Shown: in pieces, positions 10,941 to 21,886 of the stretch
Layout: each line of letters opens with the position of its first letter
How positions within the stretch are numbered: position 1 is the stretch's first letter
Assembly: GCA_015501055.1 (NCBI GenBank)
Contig: JADNYV010000011.1
Coordinates: 248,001 to 312,000 of the forward strand
Direction of reading: 5' to 3'
Origin: Mucidula mucida
Taxonomy: Eukaryota; Basidiomycota; Agaricomycetes; Agaricales; Physalacriaceae
Length of the DNA: 64,000 nt
Notes under the pieces: model-generated
The model's database searches: none
What the model saw: the letters and a program-made list of their open reading frames with translations, nothing else
Told to the model about the DNA's origin: nothing
Position numbers and translations under genes: made by a program

Positions 10941-12800
10941 GAAGCTTGGAAACGATCCCGCGTGGCGGCACAATAATTGTGCAAAAGGTTCCGAAGTCTC
11001 CGCCCAGACAAACGCTCTCGCTCCACGGCGTTCGATTTCCGAAACGTGTTTACGTCTTAGGCGGAACCAGCGGCCTTCCAAACGCAATAAAAGGCGATGG
11101 AACTCTGCGATTGAAACCCATCATCCCCTACTTCCTTTCCTCTTCTCCTTCCTCCTCTCATACTTCTCTCTCTCTCTATCTCTCATCCACACAATATCCC
11201 ACCTGTACTCGTCGCTGTCACGACGACGCCGCCGCCATCGAGCTCCCGACGCGTCAAAACGTGACCGCTTAGTCTGTTGATGATCATAACCGTGGGTATC
11301 CTTCCTACCACCATCATCCTTCTCACCTCACTCCTTTTCTAGTCGCTCTCGACGTCGACGACTAACACTGGTAAGGTTCCGCCCTCGTCATCGTCGACCA
11401 CCTGGCTAACCATATGTTCAGGCTTACGCGGTGAGCGCCCCCCACTTCAATATTGGCGACTCTGACGGCGCCCCGTGCAGCACTTGTAATCCCTTTGGAC
11501 GCTAAAACGTAATGCCAGACGGGCCTACTCGCTGTAGTGCGTGATTTCACGTTGTATTTTTTTTCTCTACTCATCGTTGCGCACTAGTCATCACACTTCA
11601 ATCAACCAGTGACCCTCCTCTACGGTACGTTGCACACTACGCTCCCATATCCGCCTTCTTATGGCCTTCTAGACGTTTCAGTGCCCGTAGTCGACTGATC
11701 GCGGTAGTTCTATCTGTAAGGCTTACACCGTTTATTTCTATCTCTTGGACCAATCGACTTTGCAGGTACCTCGTGGTCAATGCTACTACGACGTCAAGGC
11801 GCGCTCTCGCCCAACGACGTCGAAGGAAACATTAGCAATGCTGAAGAACTACGTATAAAATTTGACGGTGCGTAGTCTACTTCTACTGTCTTGCCCTTTC
11901 TCTATACTGACTGTTTCTTCTTTCAGCTCGACTCTTTCATTCAATGACCGAACCAATGTCAACTTTCCTGCCGCGTCTGAACTACGTCCAGGACGCGTTG
12001 CACGCCGGCTACATTGACCATTCAAGCCGGCCTTGCTCCTAGCCTGAACAGGACAAGTACGTTCTCTTCAATTGTCGTGTTGTTCTATACCCGTGCGCTA
12101 ATCTTAGCCCGTAGTACTGAAATTGTTACTTCTACTCTTCTGTGTCAACGCTTTACACAGGTTACGACGACAATACGGATGCACTTTCATACGCGATGAT
12201 ACTACATTACTGAAGGACACTTTGGGACGGATATCGGCTCATCTGAGCGACGGATTCTTGGTACACTTTGATTCTGCTTCAAATGTTACTGACTGACCTT
12301 CTGGTAGATATCTCCGCCCGTTGAGCTTTGACTCAAGCTCAACTAAATTTCTACATGGTACGCCGTCGTCGTGTTTTTCTTCTACGCCCCTTCACGGTTG
12401 TTTCAGTTATCATCCCAAGACACAACCCTTGCTAGGGATCGCTTCGCTGAACGCAGTAGACAATCTCTCCAGTCTCCGAATTGACGTTTCCCTAGCCGTT
12501 GTTCATTCCTGGAGATGGCGCTCTCCAAGCGAGTAAAGGTACGCAGATTTTTCAGTGTCTTTCACGGGGTAACTTACCTTTTTGTTTTTATGGCAGCGCT
12601 TGCGGGATGACGGTGTCACATTCGACAGCGAGGCTCCCACCGTCGGTTGCCGACAACCTCAACATCGGCTCCGCCATTACGCTGTGTCACCGTGTATTTT
12701 TGGAATGCCGCCGTCGGATGCGCAAGTCCCAACGAACTATCGGTAGGTGTTCATTATTTCCTTACTATGCTAATCCAGAGGTGTTAGTATAATGTTCTTG
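10941..12800 (+). pseudogene. Intron-dense transcription-unit-like region, not translatable as it stands
   Basis: A TATA-like AATAAAAGG (about 11087) is followed by a long CT-rich leader (11125-11190). After it come many GT...AG segments of 40-70 bases with plausible branch sites, for example around 11370-11421, 11713-11765, 11871-11928, 12539-12597 and 12742-12777. Coding-like pieces lie between them. One reads TSWSMLLRRQGALSPNDVEG and continues over an intron into TEPMSTFLPRLNYVQDALHA (11766-12048). Another, beginning RLRDDGVTFDSEAPTV, runs from 12598 to 12742. No single frame links them. Either a decayed multi-exon gene or a spliced non-coding unit; its layout recalls the minisatellite elements. 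Confidence 0.3.
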
Positions 12801-12949
12801 CTAGCATCAACTCGTAGTACAAGGACCTAGTCATCATTTGGCTTCGTGCGGGTGATAGTCAATTTGGCTGCGCGCCGGTTGAAGAAATAGACTAGTTATT
12901 GATTCGAGGAGTACAGGGATCGACGACAACCGCTCTCTCTCGCACTAAA

Positions 12950-13622
12950 CAGGGAGTATGATTTCTGCCACGGCCTCAGCGCGCGACCAGAATGTACAAC
13001 CACCCGTGGCGATTCTGCATTCGCCACATCAGAGTGCAGACCAAGCTCCCCGCTGTTCGCTTTGCCTTAGGCATACAAAACGCCGGCTGTGGGAATCGCC
13101 ATTCAGTCCCAGGTGCGTCAACAGGGAAGGAAGCGTGCGCCCTGGCCCCGATGAGTCGACAACTGTTGCTTTTCCTCATTGAGGATGACTCTTTTGGGCG
13201 TGGTACCATTGATTCGACGTCGCTCTGGGACTTTACGCCCGAGCTCGCCAACTTCGCCCGCGCCACAGGATTGAACGCCGCATCGTCATTGCTGCCACTC
13301 ACCCACACCTGAACCGTAAATCAGCCACCAGGTGGAAAGAACGAGACGGGAATCCAAACGGCGCCATTTTCATCGAGGAGAAGAATATGTGTTCCTCCTG
13401 CCGCGATAGCTTCGAACCAAAGAGATTTGAAGTAAGGTTTTCTTCAGCCCACAGGTTTCTCTTCAACTTGTCGTTTGTGTCGCTGACATTCTCGCCCATG
13501 CCCAATTGCCCAAAGTTGTTCAATCCAGATCCCCATAGTTGTAATGGTGGACGCGTATGACTGGGCGGTCCCGGTAACGGGAGAATGGTATGCGCCATTC
13601 GCGTGATGGTGGCAGGAAGACA
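12950..13622 (-). pseudogene. Collapsed RCC1 pseudogene
   Basis: This is a second, shorter copy of the RCC1-like gene. Its first exon (about 13364-13617) is almost the same as copy A but lacks about 20 bases within the PNAGFEAIAAG region. After the second exon's start (WVSGSNDDAA) most of the propeller is missing. The remaining pieces match scattered parts of the third exon of copy A, in the same order, with frame breaks (for example KSQSDVESM and ARAHASF). It cannot encode a full propeller. It marks the left part of the duplicated block. Confidence 0.8.
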
Positions 13623-14286
13623 GTTGGGTGACAAATTGAAACAGAACTTAGTCAAGTGATGCGCGTGGCGCGGTACCGTGATTTCCTGCACGTACATCCG
13701 CCTTTGGACGTTGCAATTGCTTCCTTTGCTTGACCACCATGGTCTTTGTGATAGGTATTCAAGTCTCACCTAGGCAAAGGCTTATGTAGATAGGCATTTC
13801 CATGTCCAAAATGATGGGGTTCGAGCTTTGCCATGCAAATATTTGGACTCGCGATTCGCATTGTCGCGCTCTTCGGTTAGTCTCCCTAGTCAGACCAATA
13901 ATATATCATTTTTGTTTTGAGTACTCTTCGGTATTGTTTCATTGTTTTTGAATACACTTTTTATTAATCTATCTACTATATAATCTTGTACTGTACGTAG
14001 TTACAAGCCACTGCGCTTGCAACAGATTCCGCCCCCCCCCCCCCTCCCGGTACTTGCTCCTCTTGACCGAGAGACCTGAGCCCCGCCAATCTGACGCAAA
14101 GTAAACTTGACGGAACGCAAAACACCAGATCTATTCAGGTTTTGCTGGTAGGAATGAGAAAACTTGCGTGGCACACAAGGACTGGTGCAGCATTGCATCT
14201 AGATTTCCCGATTTTTGTTTACGAGGCTGCATGCGTTGTAAAAGTCCGTACACCCTCCTGTTATTACAAGTACATTACACACAACA
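13623..14286. other. Intergenic, no gene seen
   Basis: This lies between the RCC1 pseudogene and peroxin copy B. It holds a run of 14 C (about 14032-14045) and an AT-rich patch (13900-13990). From about 14200 rightwards it becomes nearly identical to 3560 onwards. Confidence 0.4.
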
Positions 14287-15805
14287 TCAGACCTTTGCTG
14301 CATCATACCATATCCGCCTTGTCCATCTCCGCTTCCTCGTCACCGCCGCATCTTTATAGAAATACGGCCTCGGATCAAGCCACGACGTATTCGTATACAC
14401 CCACCCATGCGCATCGCCGCCCTGCGGGCTCCACGACGCGTCCACGTCCAGCCGCCAATCCTCCGTCTCCACAAAAGCCCATCCTGGATCCAGCGAAAAC
14501 GTCAAATTCGTGCTGCTGAGAAAACCCGGAGTTAGCGGCGCGCAATGGAAGGAAACGAGTGTTTACCTCACGGACCCATCATTCCACCCGTCCTGCCTAC
14601 GCGTCCATGCAGTTCGCTCATCGCTGTGCAAGTTCGCTTTACTCCATGCTGACTCGTTGACCTCGGCATCGGCGCTAGACAGTTTCACCAGCCTCTCATT
14701 CTCAAAGAGCTCTACCTCGCGTTTCGGTGCGGTCCAGCAGGCGTCAGTGAGATTGTTGTCATCAAGGAACCGTTGTGCGAAGCTGGTGAGAGGGAGCTTT
14801 GTGTCCAGACCAGCTTTCTGGCGAAGCCATCTCAAATCGGTGTCGCTGTGTAGAAGATTCATCATAGAAGTGATCCAGTACTGGATGTAGGGATTAGTAA
14901 CAAAGAATGGGGCCAGTCCTCCAACTAGAAGTATAGCCCGAATAGGGAGGTATGGGAGAGAGACGAGTATGATACCAGGTATGAGACTCAGGACTAGTGC
15001 TGTGAATATGTAGGGGGTGTAGGGTGTTCTGTGGGTTAGGTGGAGAACGAAAGGGTGAACTGCGTCGTAGCCATCCGAGCTAGAGAACAGTAAGAATACT
15101 GGTACATGCAAGATGGAGTTGTACTCACAATGTTCCCATCAAATTTTGGATTGCTTGAATATTGCCCTGCCAGTCCACCGAGCCTTCCGAAGTCGTATCT
15201 GGCGCTGCAGGAGGATCTAACAACGATGCAGTAGACATGGCCGGCGTATATTTGTATGTCGCGAGTGTGATACCAATGACGATGATTTGGGGAAGGAGGA
15301 AAAGCAGTCGAGGAAAGTAACCTAACACTTAAGTCAGAGTAGCTCATACGACGTGAACTTCTGCCTCACAGAGAAAAGCATACGCGGCCATCCAAGTCGT
15401 CGTCACTTTCCATCCCCGCCTCCACATTACAATCTCCTCTACTCGGTCCTGCATCCAAAATACCGCGCCGACCTTGGACACAAACCGCCGAAAGTTGACT
15501 GACATTATCGGTATAGACAGAGGGTCTTTCGCGGACATCAGAGGTACTTTGTCGCCTTTCTTTGCCCTCGGGGAACCAGTGGCATTCTGGGGTGCACTCG
15601 GTACAGACGACATGAGGAGATTCGGTAGCAGATTCAGCGCTGCACTTTTCGTAGGTGACATGGGCGCATTTACTGGCGGCGGCTTGCCATCTATTGGCGG
15701 TTCTGGGTGAGGAAGGGAGGTGCGAATTCTGGGAGATGTCTGTTTAACTTTGTCAGACTTGCGGGGAAGGCGCGTCGCGCAGGGCGGGATTTCAACGGTC
15801 GTCAT
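14287..15805 (-). CDS. Pex30/Pex23-family peroxisomal membrane protein, copy B
   Basis: This has the same gene structure and role as copy A. Exons are 15370-15805, 15129-15321, 14567-15079 and 14287-14515. By eye about a dozen bases differ over 1.6 kb. Only two coding changes were noticed: SDKAKQ to SDKVKQ in the N-terminal region and LAPFVV to LAPFFV in a membrane segment. The only indel is one extra base inside the third intron, so the frame is intact. The promoter differs from that of copy A above about 15823. The gene therefore looks functional but may be expressed differently. Confidence 0.85.
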
Positions 15806-15823
15806 TGGGTATCCTAACCATGA

Positions 15824-16370
15824 AGGTGGCGGGAGAGATGGTCGTCGTACCGGATTAACACATTACAGTAACCATGCGCAAGCAAAACAGCACAGCTATT
15901 TCGTCTTCCAGCCTCAGTGAAAATGCCAGAGTCTGTTCACCAATATTAGACCAAGCCAACAGTGTCAACCTTTGTCAAGGTCAAGAAATGACTGTTTCCA
16001 GTGACCTCTGTTGTTTTTTTCATTGACACAGGTTAAAGGGATTGACAAAATAGAGCTGGCCTAACTTAAGATACAATGTCAATGGAGTTTGATGAATGTC
16101 AACTGTGGTAATATACAATGGCAATGTACAACACAGTGTAACTACAGTCAAAGATTAATGAAAATACAAGTCTGAATCCGTTGCAGGCAACAGCAAACTG
16201 AGAGAAATGTGTATCCTCCTCATGCATCCCTGCCATAATAAGCCTGACCCGCCCCGCAGGCATGTTACCGCCCCAAGGACTCACAGCAGACCCTCAAGGA
16301 TGTCAACCGAATTTTTGCTGAGCCTCAACTCGAATACATCAATAAATACACAGAAAATACACCTTCTACT
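15824..16370. other. Intergenic with TGTCAA/TTGACA-rich segment
   Basis: This lies between the peroxin copy B promoter and the TRP1 3' end. Between 15960 and 16110 the motif TGTCAA or its complement occurs about seven times. Two facing arms (TGTCAACCTTT at about 15962 and AAAGGGATTGACA at about 16035) form an imperfect inverted repeat. This may be a small MITE-like element. No gene seen. Confidence 0.35.
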
Positions 16371-19021
16371 CTAATGATCTTCGGACGTCTGCTTGACAGA
16401 CAACCTCGAAATGCCCTTGACATTCTGAATGAAAGCCCGGACTTTGTCAAGATCCTTCGCATTACCATCCTCCGTCTCAACACCTCCACTAACATCAACA
16501 GCCCAAGGATGAACCTGTTCCATAGCCTCAGCCACATTTTCCGGCGTAAGACCACCCGCAAGAATGACAGGAAGAGGATACTTCGATATTGTCGGTGTCT
16601 GTCCATTGAAAGATCCCCGCCTTAATGAAGGTGTCGGCGTTGAAGGAGGGTCGGCGTCCACAACAGGAGGAGTCAAAGTGTCAACAACCACCGCCGAATC
16701 TCCATCTTGAACAGCAGCTTCAACAGATTTCAAGGTGTCCTCTTCACTTCCCTGTTCCACCACCGACGTAGCGTCTGCAACTTTGTACGATGCTCCACCG
16801 TCAAGCACAATCTCTCCTGCATCCACCACACTCTTCGCAAACACCAAATCCATGACCTTCCCTGATCCACCACTCACCCCGCTCCCATCGTCGCGCATGC
16901 TGTCCAACAACACAAACTGGTGAGAGCCTCCCCGCGTTATCCCATCCACACCCGTTGCGCGCCCGACATGGAAGGCCTTGATAACCGGCACGGGTATCTG
17001 CTTCGCCCACTCTACAGGTTCGGAGCCATGCAGCTGTACCGCGTCTAGCTGGCACTGCGCCACGACGCTCAAAATCAACGAAAGTGGCTGGTTCTGAAAG
17101 ACGCCCACCACGAGCGGCACAGAGGTATTTGATGTAAGTCGGTTCGCATGGGAAGTGAACCAAGGGGTATTCAGTTCTTCTTCAGGGAGCGCAGCATCAG
17201 CGGGTCCTGCTGCGAACCGCAACGAGCGGATGCACTCGCTGATCTGGCGAGCAACATCAACAGTGACGCAACGCTTGGACTTTTCAGCGAACATCACTCC
17301 CAGCATATCGGCACCTGCTTCAGCGACAGCTAGCGCTTCATCGACCGATCGCACTCCGCATATTTTGACCAGAGGAGCTGTGGCGAACCAGTGTGGTGGC
17401 TGCAGAGCCGGACGGGGAGGAATTGCGAAGAGTTGTCGAATGAATGCAGCAGGATCCTTGGCGCGCATCAGGCTTTCGCCAACCAGGATGCCTCCAACAC
17501 CCTGCGAAGCGTATTTATTGACTTCCGCCGCACTCGAGATGCCACTGAGAGCACACAAAACAACGTCGTGCCCCTTCGCCATATCGAGCAGCCGGCTCGT
17601 TGTGTCCATGTCAACCTTGAAATCATGTAGATTGCGATTATTGATACCAATCACCTTAGCAGGGAGTGATAACGCTAATTCCATCTCCTTTGCGTTGTTG
17701 ACCTCCACGAGAGGCTCCATTCCGAGCTCCACACTGTACTTGTATAGATCGCGCAGAAGGAGCTCGGGTAGCATGGCGACGATGAGAAGCAAGGTGTCGG
17801 CGCCCCAGATACGCGACTCCAGAACCTGATATCGACTAAGAATGAAATCCTTGCGAAGGATGGCGGGGCGGTTGGGGAGATTACCGACGCTTAGGCGTGC
17901 GTGTAACATGTCTGGAAGACTACCCAGGAACCACTTAGGTTCAGTGAGCACAGATACGGTGTTGGCGCCGGACAACGCATATGTCAGTGCTTGACTGGCC
18001 GGAGATGTGGATATGGAAATCGGTCCTTTTGATGGTGACGCGCGCTTTACCTCGGCGATGAGTGCCGGGTGGTCTTTGACGCCTTCTTTAAGTCGCGGGA
18101 CGAAGGGTATCAATGGCGGTGCGATGTTTAGAGAATGAAGAGTTTGGAGATCGGCCATAGTCGAACCAGCCGTTCCCTTCGCGTGAGCGACGTCTGCTAA
18201 TCTCTGAGAATAGATTTTCTCCAAGATCGAAGGCAGCCTGTGTGAATGTTTGGATCCGTTCTTGGACGCGCTTTCGACAAGGAAAGGAGGCAAGGAAGAG
18301 TCCAGCACTTTGGATTCAGGATTCTCTTCCCAAGTGCCGCCGCGAAGAGATAAAAAGTTGCGCATTAGATTGTCGCCGTTTTCACTGAGAATACTCTCGG
18401 GGTGGTATTGAACGGCTTCAATCGTATATTTTCGATGGCGAACGCCCATGATGACGCCCGACTCTTCAGTTGTGGCGGAGATGGCGAGATCTGCGGGTAA
18501 AGAGGTATGGGCAGCGCTAAGGGAGTGATAACGCGTCGATTTGATGCTTTGAGGGATGCCTTTGAAGCAACCCCGGTCGTCGTGGCGTATTCGGCTGACT
18601 TTTCCGTGCATGATCTCTCCGGCGTAACTATACTTGGTGTTCAGTACATTGCACGAACGTAGAGCGGCAATACTCACGCAATCTCGCCGCCCAGGGCATC
18701 GACTATGCATTCCAGCCCCATGCACACACCAAAGATAGGCAGTTTTCCTTGAAAATACTCGATTGCTGCGCGAGAGATGCCGGAGTCAGTCTGTGGATGA
18801 CCGGGACCAGGAGAGATGATGAGTGAGTTCATCTTGAGCAGGGGAAATGCCTCGGCAGTGATTTCGTCGTTGCGGATGACCTCGACTTTGGCGCCTAGGA
18901 GACATAACTGCTGGTATAAATTCCAGGTGAACGAGTCAAAGTTGTCAATCAGGAGAACGTCGAGCTGGCCGGTAAGTTTGGCGGGCAACGCTGGGGACGA
19001 CGGTGTCGAGGACGAGGCCAT
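16371..19021 (-). CDS. TRP1: Trifunctional tryptophan biosynthesis protein TRP1 (glutaminase / IGP synthase / PRA isomerase)
   Basis: The single chain carries three steps of tryptophan synthesis: the glutamine amidotransferase subunit of anthranilate synthase, indole-3-glycerol-phosphate synthase and phosphoribosylanthranilate isomerase. Exons 18678-19021 and 16371-18627 flank a 50-base intron, giving 866 residues, usual for fungi. The glutaminase domain shows [19 protein letters not shown], the nucleophile Cys100 in GVCMGLEC and the His-Glu pair in QYHPES. The IGPS domain follows with [13 protein letters not shown] and [13 protein letters not shown]. The PRAI domain starts at LVKICGVRS and ends with [11 protein letters not shown] and VDVSGGVE. 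Most fungi have Gln where this protein has Leu-Glu after CMG. A TGACTC core lies 27 bases above the start. Confidence 0.95.
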
Positions 19022-19047
19022 GGCGGCAAAGCCTGAATGGAATTATG

Positions 19048-19053
19048 TGACTC
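19048..19053 (+). promoter_or_regulatory. Possible CPC1/Gcn4-type site (TGACTC) above TRP1
   Basis: TGACTC is the core of the site bound by Gcn4/CPC1, which control amino-acid biosynthesis genes across fungi. It lies 27 bases above the TRP1 start codon. That position may already be in the 5' leader, so the call is tentative. Confidence 0.35.
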
Positions 19054-19150
19054 GGTGATGGATGGACGCAAGAACCTCGACGTCGCTGATGTCAGCCTTT
19101 CCTCCTGACCATCATCTCAAATTTTTGGCCTCGCTTGAATAGTGAAAGAC

Positions 19151-19240
19151 GCGCCTATATGCGTCGGAAAGCATTGGACAACGCGCATATATGCGTCGAA
19201 AAGCATCAGAAAACGTTCAGAAAACGCGCATATATGCGCC
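19151..19240. repeat. Three spaced palindromes GCGCATATATGCGC
   Basis: Palindrome cores lie at 19151-19163 (one mismatch), 19183-19195 and 19227-19240, each followed by similar flanks (TCGAAAAGCAT-like). The last is a perfect 14-base palindrome. They lie about 130-220 bases above TRP1. They could be binding sites for a dimeric regulator, or a small degenerate tandem repeat. Confidence 0.6.
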
Positions 19241-19344
19241 GAGAAGACTTGGAAAACGCTAGAAACGCCCCTGGAGACTACAAAATCGCGCTAAAACTCA
19301 GCAAGGTGTGCCATAGGTTGACCCCGTTGATAAATAAATATTGA

Positions 19345-20341
19345 ATGTTGGATTTGATGCGAATCAAAGATGTTCCCCCGCGTCTTTCAATACTGATATG
19401 TAGCGTGCTGTAGCGTGTCCTCGCTTGCTTGCTTCACGATCCAGATCTCTTGCTCCATCTTATCGGCGCTTGATGTATAGACAATCTCGTCACCCATTGC
19501 TGCGTGTGTCCTCGGCGTTTCACACAGACGTTCACTACGGAACAGCACTGAAGTTTCTGCCGTTGCTTCTGCAAGTCTGCTGTCTCCTCACGTCAACAGG
19601 CAGACGGCTATCTCTATTCGCCTCAGTTCTGCCGAGAAGAATTCGTTCCAACTACACGAGGCATACGCGTGTCTGAACATTGAATGCCTCTTCGCCACGA
19701 CCGCAAGAATTTAGCACACTTCGAGGCCCCGACCAGAGATCAGATATGGCCTGCAACCCTGCGACTCCAACATCTTAACATCATTCGGAGTCACTCTAGC
19801 GACCACCCGTATGTCTCGTCTTATTGTTCTAATTGTCTTTAAACATTCTCACATAATCACAGGGTACTATTTGTCGTGTGCACAATTTAGATTGCCGCGT
19901 TAAATGGAGATTACTGGACCATTTCAACCTTTGTGCATCAAAGCCACACAGTTCGAAATTTGACTCGAGTTCAGATGAATGCTGATACCATATGTGGCCC
20001 TCGTCACCGGAACTTTTGTGCTTTGACGTGAAAGGCACACAGACAGTAACGCCTGGAATAGGGTTTCTCTTTTGTTTAGCGATCGCGACAAATGTGCATG
20101 AATCTTTCGGGGAGAGCAATGTATGTACGTCACGCCTCAGGTCCGGGCGAGTTCCGGCTTTTGCCATTCTCTATTGTCTTTCGTCGCTCCATAATGTCCG
20201 CGCCGTATATAACGCAGCGTCTTTTTTTGTGGTCGAGCTGCAACGCCCGCTTTCGCTCCCTCAGCTGCTGGTTCTTGTGAGTGACGCGTCTGTTATACTC
20301 TGCCATTGGAGCAACTATAACCGACATCTTCGTTCATCATC
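19345..20341. other. Intergenic, no gene seen
   Basis: No coding sequence could be supported. The last part must contain the promoter of the F-box-like gene; no clear TATA box was noted. Confidence 0.4.
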
Positions 20342-21401
20342 ATGTCCACCCGTATCCCCCTCGAGCTCTACCGCCCCATCGTTGAATGCATCAGTGACCG
20401 ACGAACTCTTATATCACTCGCACTGTCATCGCAAGTCCTGAACGTCGAAGCAGAACGCGTGCTTTACCGTACGATCGACAATGTTCACAACGTGCAGTCC
20501 TACACCCACATCCTCCGACACCTCACCTCCTGCCCCCGTGTCGCTCGGCTTGTACGACACATTCACTTCATTCTGCGCTCCTACATCGGCGACGACCACG
20601 AGTTTTGGCAACTCCTCCCCATTGCACTCCGCTCCCTCCCCAATCTCAAAACCCTCGTGTTCCGCGGTGTCGGCGAGTGTCGCGCAGCGCAGTTGCCCAC
20701 TGATTGCGCGTTTCAACTGGAATATCTCGACTGGTTGTGTCCATCGAGCGATTTGTCGAGTTTCCTCGCGTCCCAGAAGCACCTGAAAACTGTACTCAAT
20801 CTCCAGTGCTCAGAACAGCAGCAAACAGCTATTCCCTCGGAGGCACTGCCTGAGCTTACCACATTGAGTGGGAACTTTTCTGCCGTTCAAGCTCTCCTTC
20901 CGGGAAGACACGTCACCCATCTCCACTGGATATCGAGCGTCACGGATGAGAAAAATCCTGACGTGTCGCCTCTAGCTCCGCACTCTCACAATTGCAACAT
21001 CTTCAACTGGGTGGTCACTTCCATCGTCATCCACTCGGACTCATCGCAGAGCATCTCACCAACGTCGAGCAGCTTGAACTCTTTGGCATTCAGGTACGTA
21101 TCTCATGACATTCACTTACTCTACCTAACGTATTCATGCAGCCTGATGATTGGGATATCTCTGCCAGCTTCCACGCTTGGAGGAGCTCAAGCTTTCTTCA
21201 CAGTGGGGCTCCCAAACGAGTCCGGTCCCATTGGGAGATGCAGTGACGATAACGAAGATATTCGCCGGTGCGGAGAAGCTCAGGACGGTTGATGTTGCGC
21301 TGCCGGTGTATTGGCCACTGCAAGCGTACTGTCAGTCATACGAGCGATGGAAGCGTGGGTGTGTTAAGCCGGAAATTGTGAACACTGGCGTGTATATGTG
21401 A
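20342..21401 (+). CDS. F-box/LRR-like protein with one frame break
   Basis: The N-terminus (IPLELYRPIVECISDRRTLI) has the pattern of a fungal F-box, the part that binds Skp1 in SCF ubiquitin ligases. It is followed by leucine-rich stretches (LRSLPNLKTLVFRGVGE) that would choose the substrate. Near 20980 the frame shifts by one missing base: ...PLA then, in the next frame, SALSQLQHLQLGGHF and LTNVEQLELFGIQ. An intron from 21092 (GTACGT) to a TCTGCCAG acceptor (about 21168) restores LPRLEELKLSSQW to the stop. Apart from the break the LRR pattern is continuous. Basidiomycetes carry many such genes; the substrate is unknown. Confidence 0.6.
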
Positions 21402-21886
21402 GCCTGGGGTGGCTTCCTTCGATTTTCGATTCGCATTTTTTCGGGTTTTGATTTTGATTTTGTATTTTGTATCCTTCGCTTTCGATTTCATCCTCGTCTG
21501 TACATACATACCATGGACCTTGCATTTTTTGTTTGTTCGTACACATGAATATGATTGTTGATTATGCTAATCGCTGGGAAGTTCTCGGTTACTTTTCGCA
21601 CGTCAAATGACGCGTTTGATGGAGGTGTCAAGGGTAAGTAATTCTTGACTAGTGACCGCTATGTGATTTGAGGTTCTTATTGTTCTCGGAATAGTCTGCG
21701 CCACTACCCAATTTCCCACAGTCTTACCAAATCAAAATCTTCGAAACATCAAATTATACCGTTGTTGCAGGCATTCTCTATGTTCGAACTTGTTAGTTGT
21801 AGAGCGCAAGACTTGCTCAAATCGTGCACAGCTTTATACGACGACACCAGTAAAATGAACGGAAATGCGCGATAAAGCGGTAACAT
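21402..21886. other. Intergenic between convergent genes
   Basis: This is the 3' flank of the F-box-like gene (plus) and the SDR gene (minus). The T-rich run at 21418-21470 has repeated TTTTGATTTT-like units. No gene seen. Confidence 0.4.

Noticed and set aside
14032..14045. C14 run as a special element
   Set aside because: Simple homopolymer, prone to length error, without related structure around it.
17155..17829. 224-codon open frame on the plus strand
   Set aside because: It is antisense to the TRP1 coding region, where the minus-strand protein is unmistakable.
21092..21170. Second frame break in the F-box-like gene
   Set aside because: Using the later acceptor (TCTGCCAG) keeps the frame; only the break near 20980 remains.
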